Source: Cryptomeria japonica
Lineage: Eukaryota; Streptophyta; Pinopsida; Cupressales; Cupressaceae
NCBI RefSeq assembly: GCF_030272615.1
Contig: NC_081411.1
Coordinates: 187,901,949-187,965,948 of the forward strand
Direction: 5' to 3'
Length of the DNA: 64,000 bases
Each line of letters opens with the position of its first letter. The first letter of the stretch is position 1. The notes beneath the pieces were generated by a model, which searched no databases, was not told where the DNA came from, and worked only from the letters and a program-made list of their open reading frames with translations. The position numbers and the translations under genes were made by a program. This document shows positions 10,925-22,878 of the stretch, piece after piece.

Positions 10925-13900
10925 TCAATGAGTACTAGATAGGGGTAGGACCCATAACTTACTTCTGAGATACTCAAAAGTGTCCCTTGGCAATGGCTTT
11001 GTGAAGATATCTGCTATTTGTTCCTTTGTGCTCTCATATTCTAGCACAACTTTCTTTTCTTGAACTTCTTCTCTTGGATAATGATACTTTATAGAAATAT
11101 GCTTTGTCTTAGAGTGCATTACTGAATTCTTTGAAATGTTAATAGCACTTGTATTATCACAAAATATAGTTACTGGCTCGGAAACTGTCACATTCATACC
11201 TTCCAACAATTATTTGATCTATGCTATATTGGTACAATTCAATGCTGTAGCGACATATTCAGCTTCAGTTGTTGACTATGAAATGCATCCTTATTTCTTG
11301 CTAAGCCAACTCACTAATCTTTCTCCCAAAAAGAAAGCTCCACCACTTGTGTTTTTCCTGTCATCAATATTTCCTACCCAATTAGCATTAGTATAGACTT
11401 TTAAGTCAAAATCATTCCTCTTTTTATATAGTAAACCATAGTCTTCAATGCCTCTCAAGTATCTAAAAATTCTCTTGATTGCTGTCATATGGGTTTCTTT
11501 GGGATTTGTAGAAAATTTTGCAGCTATACCTACTACATGTGCTATATCAGGCTCGCTATGAACTACATATTGCAACTTTCCAATCATAGATCGGTAAAGT
11601 GTCTCATCAATAGATGTAGATTCATCATTCTTTGATAGTTTACAATTAGTAGTCATAGGAGTACTTACAGGTTTAGAATCCTCCATTCCAAATTTCTTCA
11701 AGATTTCCTTTATATAATTGGATTGAGTAATGAAAATCCCATTTTTTATTTGCAGTATTTGTAAACCTATAAAATACTTTATTTCACTAAATAATGACAT
11801 CTCAAATTCTTTGCACATTTCATTTCTAAAGTTATTGCATAAAGAATCATTTCCATAAAAAATAATATCATCAATAAATATGGCTGAAATTAGTATTCCA
11901 TTATCCTCATCATTCTTCATATACATGTTTTAATAGTCCTCATAAATCCAATCTTGATTAAGTAAGAGTGCAACCTTTCATACCATGCTCTAGGTGCTTG
12001 CTTTAGGCCATATAAAGCTTTGTTCAACTTACATACCTAATCTTTATTCTTCTCTTCAATAAATCCTTCAGGCTGTTCAATGTAAACTTCTTCTTCTAGT
12101 ATACCATTCAAAAATGTAGATTTAACATCCATTTGATGTACCTTGAAATTTTTGTAAGCAACATATGCCAACAATGTTCTCACTCCCTCAAGTCTTGCCA
12201 TAGGTGCAAAAGTCTCACCATAGTCTATTCCTTCTTCTTGAGCATAACCTTTGCAAACTAGCCTTGCTTTATTCCGAATGACCTCACCTTTTTCATTTAG
12301 CTTATTTCTGAAAATCCACTTTGTACCGATTACATTTTTCTCTTTTGGTCTTGGGACCAGTGTCCATGTTTCAATTTTCTTGATTTGTTCAATCTATTCT
12401 GTCATAGCATTCACCCAATCTTCATTTCTTAATGCCTCTTTTACTATCCTCGGTTCAAACTCGGATATCAAACATGTGTTCTGTCTCAGTTTGTTCCTTG
12501 TCATCACTGGATCATCCTTATCTCCTATAATTTGACTTGATGCATGATTTCTTTTGACATATTTTTCTAATATAGGTTTGGTAGGCTCTGTATGATCTAC
12601 TTCATCACTCAGTAACTGAGTATTTTCTTCATCGACTTTCTCGGTAAAACTTCTCAGTTGTACATATACAAACTCTTCATAATCTTCTGGTTCTTTGGAG
12701 TTTCCTTCATTATTCCTTTTTGCAAATTCATCAATTTTCACATTTGCACTTTCCACTATTTTGTTAGATGATTTGATCAGACATTTAAGTGCTTTACTCC
12801 TAGAGGATAACCAAGAAATGTTCCTTCCTCGCTTTTCTGATCAAATTTTCCATTTCTGTCATCTTTATGAATATAACATCTACTTCCAAATATTTTAAAA
12901 TAACTTACATTTGGTTTCTTGTCATACCAAATTTCATACGGTGTTTTCATAGTTCCTTTCTTCAGTTGTACTCGATTTAGGGTGTAAACTGTAGTGCTTA
13001 TTGCTTCTCTCCAAAATATTTGAGGTACTCTCTTCTCTATCATCAAAGTTCTGGTATAATCTACAATTGATCTGTTTCTTCTTTTAGCTATCCCATTTTT
13101 CAGTGGTGTTCTCAGTGCAGATACTTGTCTCTTTATACCATGATCATTGCAAAATAAGTTAAATTCATTTGAAATGAATTCTCCTCCTCTATCAGATCTT
13201 AGACATTTCAACTATCTTCCTGTTTATTTTTCAACTCTTGCCTTGTACCATTTGAACATTTGAAAGGCTTCTGATTTCTCTTTTAAAAACATAACTGACA
13301 TCATCCTTGATTAATCATCCACAAATAATATGAAGTATTTATCACCATAATAACTTTGAACTTTCATAAGACCACAAAGATCAGTGTGTACAAGATCTAA
13401 AATTCCTTTAGAAGTGTAAGACTTACTTGTAAAGCTTGATTTTGTCATCTTACCCATCTGGCATCCTCGGCATATTCCATTCTCAGGTTTTTCCAAGCTC
13501 GGTAGACCTCTTACTTGGTGCTTCTTACTTATTTTTATCAGGTTATCAAAATTTACATGACAAAACCTTTTATGCCATAACCAGGTATCTTCTATTTTTG
13601 CATACAGACAATTGTTCCAAGTTGAGTCAAGATAAAATGTATTACCTCTTGTTTGAGTTCCGGTAGTAGTCAACTTTCCATGTTTGTCACGAACTTTGAC
13701 AATTCCTTTTTGAAATTCTATTCGATATCTTGTATTGTTTAGTTGTGCTACACTCAACAAATTATATTTCAGACCTTCAACCCAATATACATCATCACAT
13801 TTAACATTGTCAAGAAGTTTGATAGATCCTTTACCTTTCACAGGACATGGTGCATCATTACCAAATCTTACATAACCTCCATCATAATCTTCTAATTTAA

Positions 13901-15080
13901 CAAACTTGTGTTTATCACTTGTAATGTGATGTGATCATCCACTATCTATGATCCAAGAATCATTATTATTTATGTGTGATATTAAGGCTTTTTCTTCATA
14001 CCTTTCTTCATCTGATCCATCTTTGATAGCCACATATACAACTTCCTTTGTCTCAGTCCCATTAGATTTTTCATCAGCTACTAGGCATGTCTTTCTATCT
14101 CTCCTTCTGAAGTCTCGATGCCCTCTGTATTGGTTTTCTTTCTATTTGTCATCTCGGTATTCTCTCTTTTCACTAGATTCTTTGTCAGGATAGTTTGAAT
14201 CCATATGTCCAATTTTATCACAGTTAAAACATTTCAAAGGTAACTTTCCTTTATACTTACCTTTGCCTCTTAGTAACCTTCTGGCCATTAATGCTTCAAA
14301 CTCTTTTTGCTTTTTGATCTCCTCATATAGTTTGTGTACTTATTCCATGTTTTTGCAAAATCTCTCACTTGATCCACTATGATTTCCTTTAGCATACTTA
14401 TACATTCTATCATTGTAATCATTAGATTCATCAAGATGAAAAGAACTAAATGCAGATTCAACTTTGTTAACCGAAGACCCACTGTTATCAACATTACTCA
14501 ACTCAAAAGCATGTAGCTTACCGATGGTAGCATCCAAAGAGACTGGCATGTTTGGTACAGACCTTAATTCATTAATTGCAGAGACTCGAATGGCATAAGC
14601 AAGTAGAAGTGTTCTTAGCAACTTACTTGTTACATCCTTTTCTTCAATAGTTCCTCCTGCTCCTTTGATTTGATTGACAGTTTCCTTTAACCTTGTACTG
14701 TATAGGATTATGTTCTTACCTTCATTCATTCTCATGGATTCAAGTTGTCCTCTTAGATTGTCTACTTTTTCTCTTTGAACATGTTCATCACCGCCATACA
14801 TAGATATAAGCTTATTCCACATAGCTTTTGCATCATTACAACCTTCTAGATTATTAAACTTTGAGTTAGTCAATGCTGATGTTATTTCAATCATTGCTTG
14901 AATATGTTCTTTCTTTGCCTTTATCTCTTCCATTGTCATCGGGTAGGTGCTAGGTGCAGTGTAATCATTCTCCAGATAATATGTTGCATATTCTCCAATT
15001 CCTAAAAAGTGCAACTTCATCCTTTTCTGCCATGTTGTGAAACTTGACTTGTTCAACTTTGGTGCATCCCTTTAATACAT
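10925..15080 (-). pseudogene. Element C gag-pol polyprotein, disrupted
   Basis: Read on the minus strand from ATG 15078-15080. The third codon is already TAA where relative J has lysine. Gag ends in a knuckle at about 14200-14245 whose last cysteine is tyrosine (NYPDKE). The protease motif WIIDSG is near 13940 and is followed by a stop. Pre-integrase (TWLWHKRFCH) is near 13560-13590. Integrase is about 13420-12780, with HTDLCG and RSDRGGEF. RT is about 12420-11700, with [17 protein letters not shown] and FIDDII. RNase H is about 11480-10925 and ends TKPLPRDTFEYL. The frame changes near 12770 and again between 12394 and 11926, and there are several further stops, for example near 14340, 13310, 13209 and 12392. 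Confidence 0.9.
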
Positions 15081-15128
15081 CTTCGAATCTTGCCTCAAGT
15101 TCCTTTAAACTTTTCTTTCAAAGTTCTA

Positions 15129-15140
15129 GCTCTGATATGA
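15129..15140 (-). other. Element C primer-binding site (mutated tRNA-Met type)
   Basis: The + strand reads GCTCTGATATGA next to the LTR end at 15143. The minus strand is therefore TCATATCAGAGC, with two changes from TGGTATCAGAGC. Confidence 0.75.
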
Positions 15141-16409
15141 ATTGTTAGTTAGGTGAGAGGGGGGGCGTGAATAAGATAAACTCACAATATAAAATATTCA
15201 TCACATTCAACCTTAGTAGAACTTAATTGATATGCAACTATGACTGTAAATCATTCAAACTCATAAACTGATAAACTTGAAACATCAAAACACATTTAGC
15301 ACCAGATTTAACGTGGAAACCCAAATAGGGAAAAACCATTGTGGGATTTCAGACCCACAAAGAAAATATACTCTTCTAGAGTATGCTCGGTTAAAAGCCA
15401 ATCCTGTTAAAGATTACATAAACACATTGCTGGATGTGACCAGTCAAGGGATTTCCCTTAGATTTATCAGAATCTTGCACTTTGTTAGAAGTGACCTTGT
15501 CAAAAGATTTCAAACACTCATTCAGAATGTTACCTTGCTAGAGGATTTACAAATAAGACTGTAAGGTCCGCTCGGTTAAGAGATTTCCTATCCCTTACAA
15601 AAACAAATAATAGTAATAAAATATATCTACAACTTCACATCTGAAATGTTAAAGTAGACTCTATGTGCTCAAAATAATCTTGTCATAATACTTATCTTCC
15701 TCCTTGCTGGGTTTCTGAATCTGTTCTTCAATCAGATCTTCAATCTTCTGTACTCGATAATCACCTCTGCAGTATCACTGCTCTTCTATTTTCCTGCATA
15801 CATTGTTCATCAACTTTTCCTTATTTATAAGCAATTCTTAACAGCTTAATCTCCTTAATCACATTTCCCATGATTAATCTTAGCCATCGGATCTTCAAAC
15901 TTGACTAGGTTCATTGAATCCTTTGAACTGAATTTTTTTTTTATCTTGCCTTGAAGCTTGTACTCCTTCCTTGGTACTTGTGCTCGGTTATGACCGCTCA
16001 ATCTGTGTTGTAGATCTAACTCTTAAATTTTCATTGTCATTGATCCTTAACAAACTTCATGCATGACATTCCAATCTTCTATAAATCTCTAGCTCATTGG
16101 CATCCTTCATTTAATAATGTATTTTGTTACTACTCGGTTGATACTCAATAAATAATGAACTTTACTCAGTAGACAGTCTGTATTCATCTCGGTTACTATC
16201 TCAGTAGCTTTTCTTGCTGATGACACTCGGTAAATTCTTTCTTGTTTAACTGACACTGATAACCTTGGTGTTTACTAACTAGCTCTTTACTCAGTAAAAT
16301 ATAACAGTATCAAACCTTTACTCATTCTATTGCATGAAATCTTTTCTTCTTCTTATTCAGTCTTTGAATAAACATATATAGGATATCAAAACAATCAAAA
16401 TATCATAAT

Positions 16410-17304
16410 TGTAAGGAAGTTAAGTAGCGGAAACAACTTCCTACACTAACCTTGAGAGGAGGGTAATGCAAAACTTTTTCAGATCATTACAACAGTTATA
16501 GAAAATAGAAATAGATATAATAACATTCATACCACAACACAATGATTTACGTGGGGAAAACCCTTTCGGGAGAAAAACCCCACCCTCCAAAAGAAGCTCA
16601 ATATTTTATTCAGCAATCAAAAATAGATTACAACATACTTGCAGAGCAAGCTCTTCGCAGGAGTAGCACTAATCATAGATTCAGAGGCAACTCAATAGCC
16701 ATAGGACTCTTACACACAACCTCTATCTCTCACACCTCATAAATAGGAGATACAATACAAGAAACCGTCAAACGGTATTACAAAACCATGGGCTAAAACC
16801 ACCCAATAAGGTGTAGCCAACCTTATCTTCCTTCTAGATGCCCTATGACATGTTAAAGCACACATCAACATGTGTCGCTCCCTTTTTACAGCTCATTTAT
16901 GTATTCAATACAAATTATTTTTCCTATTTCAAGAGTACAAACTTCCGGAGGCCATAACTTGAGAACCGGGTGTCCGATTGACGAACTGTTTGAAGCGTCG
17001 GAAAGCTCGCGAAGTTTTCTATCACCTCGTAACCCACTTCGCCAATTATGGCCACTTTTCAAAGAATTTTAGAGCCTCTAAAGTCCCCAAAATTAAGTTT
17101 AAACATTTTATTGCACCCCTCCAAGATGAAAACTTTAATATCTTCAAAACTAGCTGTGACCTTGCGACGCAACTTTACCGGAATGCTTATCTAGCCAACC
17201 AGAAGCTTCAGGGAGAGTTTCGCACCATTTCGTGCTCAAATGAAAACTTACTATAAATAGTAACCTCACATAAATGCAAGGTTGAGACACCATTTTTCCC
17301 AACA
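16410..17304 (-). repeat. Element D 3' LTR (left copy)
   Basis: The 895 bp repeat runs from TGTAAGGAAG to CCCAACA in + orientation. It contains the ACGTGGGGAAAACCC..GGGAGAAAAACCCC block near 16548, shared in outline with other copia LTRs in the window. Confidence 0.95.
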
Positions 17305-17320
17305 AATCTCCCACTTGTCG
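17305..17320 (-). other. Element D polypurine tract
   Basis: The + strand AATCTCCCACTTGTCG abuts the LTR end. The minus strand gives CAAGTGGGAGATT, the same tract as in element B. Confidence 0.85.
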
Positions 17321-17360
17321 AACACCTTGCAAGAGCGGAAGGGAATGTCAACACAATGAA

Positions 17361-20300
17361 TCAATTGCTAGGGGCCATAAGGCCCATAGAATCTAAACAC
17401 CATCTGAACTTCTCTATGCTCACAGCCTTAGTTAAAGCATCTGCAACATTCATCAAAGTTTCCACCTTAACCAGCTTCACCCTACCATCTTCGACCATAT
17501 CTCTAACAAAATGATACTGAACATCAATATGTTTGGTCCGGGCATGAAATGTCGGGTTCTTAGCTAGGCTAATTGCATTCTGACTGTCACAGTAAACTGT
17601 CACTGTACCTTGTTTTATTCCAATATCCGAACATAGTCTCTTAAGCCAAATGGCCTCTTTACAAGCATGAGTAGCTACCATATACTCTGCTTCAGTAGTG
17701 GATAGAGCAACCACAGCCTGTCGCTTACTCATCCAACTAATTGCACCACCAAACAAAGTAAACACATAAGCACTGGTGGATCTTCTGCTATCAATATCAC
17801 CTGCCCAATCTGAATCCACATAACCATGGATATCAAGGGAAGTCATGTCTCCAACTGAATTACCATGATAACACAAAGAATACTCTAAAGTACCCTTCAA
17901 ATATCTGAAGACTCTTTTGACTGCATCCCAATGAACTCTACCAGGATTAGACATATATCTAGAAAGTACTCCCACTGCTTGGGCAATGTCTGGTCTAGTA
18001 CAGACCATAGCATACATCAAGCTTCCAAGTGCACTCTGGTAAGGCACTCTGCTCATGTCTTCCATCTCCAATGGGGATGTAGGACAATCTGAAATAGATA
18101 GTTTCATTCCAACTATAAAAGGAACACTCAATGGTCTACAATTCTGCATGTTGAACCTCTGTAACACTGAATTCACATACTTACTCTGGCCTAGCCATAG
18201 CTTTCTGTTCACCCTATCTCTTCTAATTTCCATCCCAAGAATGTGCTTTTCTGCACCAAGATCTTTCATTTCAAATTTAGCAGCGAGCTGAGACTTCAGT
18301 TCTGAAATCATACCTTTCCCTTTGCCAATGAATAACATATCATCAACATACAATGCAATGAATAAGAAATGATCACCATAAGATTTATAATAAACACAGT
18401 GATCTAATTTAGAACGTTCAAATCCCAAACTCAACACATATGTATCAAATTTCTGGTACCACATCCTAGGACTTTGTTTGAGGCCATACAAAGATTTCTT
18501 CAATTTACAGACCAAATTATTTTTGCCTTTCACCACATAGTGCTCCGGCTGTGTCATATAAATATCTTCCTCCAAATCACAATGAAGGAAAGCAGTTTTC
18601 ACATCCATTTGCTCAACCTCTAAATCATAAGCAATAGCAATAGAAATCAAAAATCTAATGGACGTCATTTTTGCAACAGGAGAAAATATCTCACCGTAAT
18701 CAACACCCTCAACCTGAGAGTAGCCTTTTGCAACCAACCTTGCTTTATACTTCTCAATGCTTCCATCTGAACCAATCTTTTTCTTGAACACCCATTTACA
18801 ACCAACAGGTTTTCGTCCTTCAGGCAATGGTACAAGATCCCATGTATCATTCTTTTTCAAAGCTGCCATTTCTTCCTCCATAGCAATCTTCCAGGATTCT
18901 GCATCATTCATACCTAATGCCTCTTCTACAGATTTCGGTTAATCCACACTAGTATTCAGAGCAAAAATACATCTCCAATCATTAGGTGAATACCTTTCAG
19001 GTGGTTGTCTATGTCTTGTAGACCTTCGAACAAGCTGAGTTGGAGGTTCTTCCTCCTCTTCTGAAGATTCAGAGCTAGACAAGCTCTCCTCAAATTCTTG
19101 CCTATCTAGGGGTCTCGATTCAACTCTTTCAGGTGTAAAAGGAAGTTGAATCACATCTTCCTTTTTAGTCTATTCTGGCTGTAATGTAACAGAAGGAGAC
19201 TTAATTTCTCTAAAAATAACACTTCTACTGTGAATTACCTTTTGTGCAACAGGGTCCCAAAGCTTGTATCCTTTCACACCATAACTATACCTGATGAAGA
19301 TACATTTCACAGCCTTGTTCTCCAACTTTGTTCGCTTCTCCTTTGGCACATGTGCATATGCCTCACAACCAAAAACTCTAAGATGTCTCAATGAAGGCTT
19401 GTGACCTGACCATGCTTCCATAGGCGTTTTATCAACAAGAGCTGATGTAGGAGACCTGTTAATCAGGTAGCAAGCAGTGGCAACAGCTTCAGCCCAAAAC
19501 TTTTGTTCGAGACCAGCACCACTCAACATACTCCTAGCCTTCTCCATCAGTGTCCTGTTCATTCTTTCTGCAACTCCATTCTGCTATGGAGAATACGGAG
19601 TTGTCTTATGCCTGTTAATTCCACAGTCTTTACAGAATCTATCAAAATCATTAGAGCAAAACTCACCGCCATTATCAGTTCTCAAACATTTTATTTTCTT
19701 TCCAGTCTGCAACTCAACCATTGCTTTAAATTCTTTAAAATGACTAAAAACTTCAGATTTACTCTTTAGAAAATATACCCATGTCCTTCTATTAAAATCA
19801 TCAATAAATGAAACATAATATGTGGATTTTCCAATCGAAGAGACATCTACTGGACCAAACACATCAGAATGAATAAGATCCAAAACACCACAATTTTTAT
19901 GAGAACTCGAGTAAAACTGAATGCAGTTTTGTTTTCCATAAATGCAATGCTCACAGAAATCAAAGTCAAGATTACAATCATTCAAACCTTCAACAAGATT
20001 TTTATTTTTCAAGGTCCTTAGACCCTTTTCTTCAATGTGACCAAGTCTTTGGTGCCATAACATAGTCTTCTCTGCAGGTAACTTTGCTTCAGACAAAAGA
20101 GCACCCTTAGGTACCCAAAAACCATTTCCATCTGCTGAAGGTGAAACCTTCAAATCTTCCAATGAAGTATCCGTAGATTTACTTTTTATAGAAGTGCTAT
20201 TACACTCAACAGTGTATGCTTCAAGCTTATACAAAGTGCCAAACCTGACACCTCTAGCAACTACCATAGCACCCTTAATCATCTTACATCCTGTTTCAGA

Positions 20301-21407
20301 AAAGACTACCTGCACACCCGCATCTATCAGTTTGCTCACAGCTAATAGGTTTCGTTTTAATCCAGGGATATGTAGCACACCATTAATCCCTTTTATTCTA
20401 CCATCAGAAAACCTGATTCTAACTTTACCTCGACCAACAATGTCTAGAGGTGAATCATCACCCAAGTACACCTTACCTCCATTAAATCCTTCATATTCAG
20501 AAAACCAATTTCTATTGGAAGTCATATGAAAAGATGCACCTGAGTCAATTAGCCAGGCATCATTACCTGCATGAGTCGCCAAAGCCGCAATAAATGCATC
20601 GCCATCTTCCTTGTCGGACTCAGAATCAGAATTGAACTTTTTCTTTTTCTTCTTCTTCTTTTCTTCTTTGCAGTCCTTACAGATGTGACCCGGTTTACCG
20701 CAATTCCAGCAAATGACTTTGGACTTTCCAGGAGATTTCGATCTCCCTTTGGATTTGGACTTGTCGTGCTTCTCATTCTTCTTGCCTTTCTCCCTAGGTC
20801 TTCCACGAACGGTTAGGGCTTCCTTTGAACTGATGGATACCTTCCTTTGCATCTCTTCACCGAGTAGGGCACCCACCACGTCTTTAGATTTCAAAACAAT
20901 AGAAGTACTACCGATAGCCATAACAAGAGAATCCCACGAATCAGGCAAAGAGCAAAGCAAGATCTGACATTTCTCCTCCTCGTCCATCTTAACACCGATG
21001 GATACTAATTGAGCCACCAACATATTGAATGCTTCCAGGTGGTCTGCAATTCGTCCGCCCTCTTCCATCTTCAAGGAATACAATTTCTTTCTTAAAAAAA
21101 TTTGATTTAATAAAGATTTCACTTGATACATCTCACCAAGCTTAGTCCATAGCTTCTTTGTAGAGTTTTCTTCATGGACATTGATTAGAACAAAGTCTGC
21201 CAGGCACAGTCTGATTAGACCCTTGGCTTTTTGGTCCATAACATCATATTGAGCTGCCGTAGTAGGATCTGAGGGCCTTTGGACATTCGCATCAACAGCA
21301 TCCCAAAGATCTCGATCTATTAGCAGATCTTCCATCTTTAGCTTCCACATCTCAAAATTACTTCCGTTAAATTTCTCCACCTCTATTCTCCCTGACGAAC
21401 TCGCCAT
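17361..21407 (-). pseudogene. Element D gag-pol polyprotein: one open frame with three stop codons
   Basis: ATG 21405-21407 starts MASSSGRIEVEKFNGSNF. The same minus-strand frame continues for 1349 codons to 17361 with no frameshift. Only three internal stops occur: TAG 19584-19586 (inside the integrase PQQN motif, apparently CAG to TAG), TAG 19170-19172 and TAA 18939-18941. The intact CCHC knuckle CWNCGKPGHICKDC is near 20670-20715, followed by a lysine run. The protease motif WLIDSGASFH is near 20540. Pre-integrase LWHQRLGHIEEKG is near 20050. Integrase is about 19900-19250, with HSDVFGP and RTDNGGEF. RT is about 18880-18200, with KSLYGLKQSPRMWY and YVDDML. RNase H is about 17830-17400, with DSDWAGD, STTEAEY and YCDSQNA. 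The domain order and catalytic motifs look complete, so this copy was probably active fairly recently. As read it cannot give a full polyprotein without readthrough. Confidence 0.95.
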
Positions 21408-21517
21408 CTGAATATTCCTGCAACAAGATCAAAAAGTGTCTTCTGCACAAGCTCCCACTCAAATCTTGATTAGTTCAAAAAACCCAACTGCCCACAATTG
21501 AAACCAAAGGTGATCAG

Positions 21518-21529
21518 GCTCTGATACCA
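21518..21529 (-). other. Element D primer-binding site (tRNA-Met)
   Basis: GCTCTGATACCA on the + strand is the perfect complement of TGGTATCAGAGC. It lies two bases from the LTR boundary. Confidence 0.9.
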
Positions 21530-21531
21530 CT

Positions 21532-22426
21532 TGTAAGGAAGTTAAGTAGCGGAAACAACTTCCTACACTAACCTTGAGAGGAGGGTAATGCAAAACTTTT
21601 TCAGATCATTACAATAGTTATAGAAAATAGAAATAGATATAATAACATTCATACCACAACACAATGATTTACGTGGGGAAAACCCTTTCGGGAGAAAAAC
21701 CCCACCCTCCAAAAGCAGCTCAATATTTTATTCAGCAATCAAAAACAAATTACAACATACTTGCAGAGCAAGCTCTTCGCAGGAGTAGCACTAATCAGAG
21801 ATTCAGAGGCAACTCAATAGCCATAGGACTCTTACACACAACCTCTATCTCTCACACCTCATAAATAGGAGATACAATACAAGAAACCGTCAAACGGTAT
21901 TACAAAACCATGGGTTAAAACCACCCAATAAGGTGTAGCCGACCTTATCTTCCTTCTAGATGCCCTATGACATGTTAAAGCACACATCAACACGTGTCGC
22001 TCCCTTTTTACAGCCCATTTATGTATTCGATACAAATTATTTTTCCTATTTCAAGAGTACAAACTTCCGGAGGCCATAACTTGAGAACCGGGTGTCCGAT
22101 TGACGAACTGTTTGAAGCACCGGAAAGCTCGCGAAGTGCTCTATCACCTCGTAACCCGCTTCACCGGTTACGGCCACTTTTTAGGGTGTTTCAGAGCCTC
22201 TAAAGTTCCCGAAATTAAGTTTAAACATTTTATTGCACCCCTCCAAGATGAAAACTTTAATATCTTCAAAACTAGCTGTGACCTTGCGACGCAACTTTAC
22301 CGGAATGCTTATCTAGCCAACCAGAAGCTTCAGGGAGAGTTTCGCACCATTTCATGCTCAAATAAAAACTTACTATAAATAGTAACCTCACATAAATGCA
22401 AGGTTGAGACACCATTTTTCCCAACA
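21532..22426 (-). repeat. Element D 5' LTR (right copy)
   Basis: The 895 bp repeat is the same length as the left copy. It is followed by the duplicated ATAAT and the rest of C's LTR. Confidence 0.95.
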
Positions 22427-22713
22427 ATAATCTCATCACTATCTAACTCGGTAATAGTTTCCCATTTAATAACTTATTACTCACCTTTATTTTCACATTC
22501 TTTTTGTGTCACATACTAACATCTTTATACTCATCACAACATACTCTTTAAGATATGGCAACATCATATTGAATCAGAAAATCAATTGCTTGACATCAAT
22601 GACAAAATAATATTATTAAGATAGTAATCATCCTTTATCAATTATATCATCAATCTCCAACAACCTTCTCAATATCATCATACCAAAAAACTTAAAGTAA
22701 TGCCAATAGTTAC

Positions 22714-22878
22714 TCTCAGGGGGAGAGATTGTTACTTTGGAGAGATTCATTCTGAGTTTTTATTTCTGGTTATGATCTCTTTTTGGGAGATTATTGGCTT
22801 ATTAGTATTTGACATTTCTATTTTGGCATGTTGATGGTTTTTTCATCTTGTGTTGCCATCAATGCCAAAGGGGGAGAT
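22714..22878 (+). promoter_or_regulatory. End of element A 3' untranslated region with polypurine tracts
   Basis: It resumes with TCTCAGGGGGAGAGATTG after the C insertion and ends in CCAAAGGGGGAGAT (22865-22878) against the LTR. The nearby phrase GCCATCAATGCCAAAG recurs in every Sirevirus-like element of the window. Confidence 0.8.

Larger units (their letters stand above)
16410..22426 (-). mobile_element. Element D: complete Tork-type Ty1/copia retrotransposon nested in C's LTR
   Basis: It has two LTRs of exactly 895 bp each (16410-17304 and 21532-22426). They differ by about 29 substitutions by eye and by no indels, with many of the differences clustered near 17030-17090. The 5 bp ATAAT is duplicated at 16405-16409 and 22427-22431. 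The unoccupied site is visible in C's other LTR near 10275. This is the best preserved coding element here and, by nesting, younger than A and C. Confidence 0.95.
8997..22708 (-). mobile_element. Element C: Sirevirus-like Ty1/copia nested in A, itself split by D
   Basis: In + orientation the LTRs begin TGTTAGTTAG and end AATGCCAACA (left) or AATGCCAATA (right). The 5 bp GTTAC is duplicated at 8992-8996 and 22709-22713. Removing the element restores ACATGTTACTCTCAGGGGG, as seen uninterrupted in element G near 32670. The internal domain (10556-15142) is read on the minus strand, so the 5' LTR is the right one. That right LTR is interrupted by element D at 16410-22426. C is a close relative of J in protein sequence, but its LTR sequence differs. 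Confidence 0.93.
15143..22708 (-). repeat. Element C 5' LTR (right copy), split by element D
   Basis: LTR sequence lies at 15143-16409 and 22432-22708, about 1544 bp in total, matching the left copy. Element D and its duplicated ATAAT lie between the pieces. The element-orientation start reads TATTGG instead of TGTTGG because the + strand end is CCAATA. Confidence 0.9.
1..22878 (+). mobile_element. Element A: Sirevirus-like Ty1/copia internal domain (5' end outside window), interrupted by B and C
   Basis: This is the left member of a head-to-tail array. The sequence opens inside gag, so its own 5' LTR and primer site lie upstream of the window. The coding remnant ends at 3766. The 3' untranslated region then continues at 3767-3926, 8954-8991 and 22714-22878, and is split by element B (TSD AAAGG) and by C/D (TSD GTTAC). 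Rejoined, these pieces match the uninterrupted 3' region of G at about 32473-32845. It ends in a polypurine tract (22865-22878) directly before the LTR at 22879. The next domain downstream uses that LTR as its 5' LTR. Confidence 0.88.

Noticed and set aside
11136-20967. Many open frames on the strand opposite to the C and D polyproteins
   Set aside because: They are antisense shadows of gag-pol. They carry no recognisable motif and their composition mirrors the coding strand.
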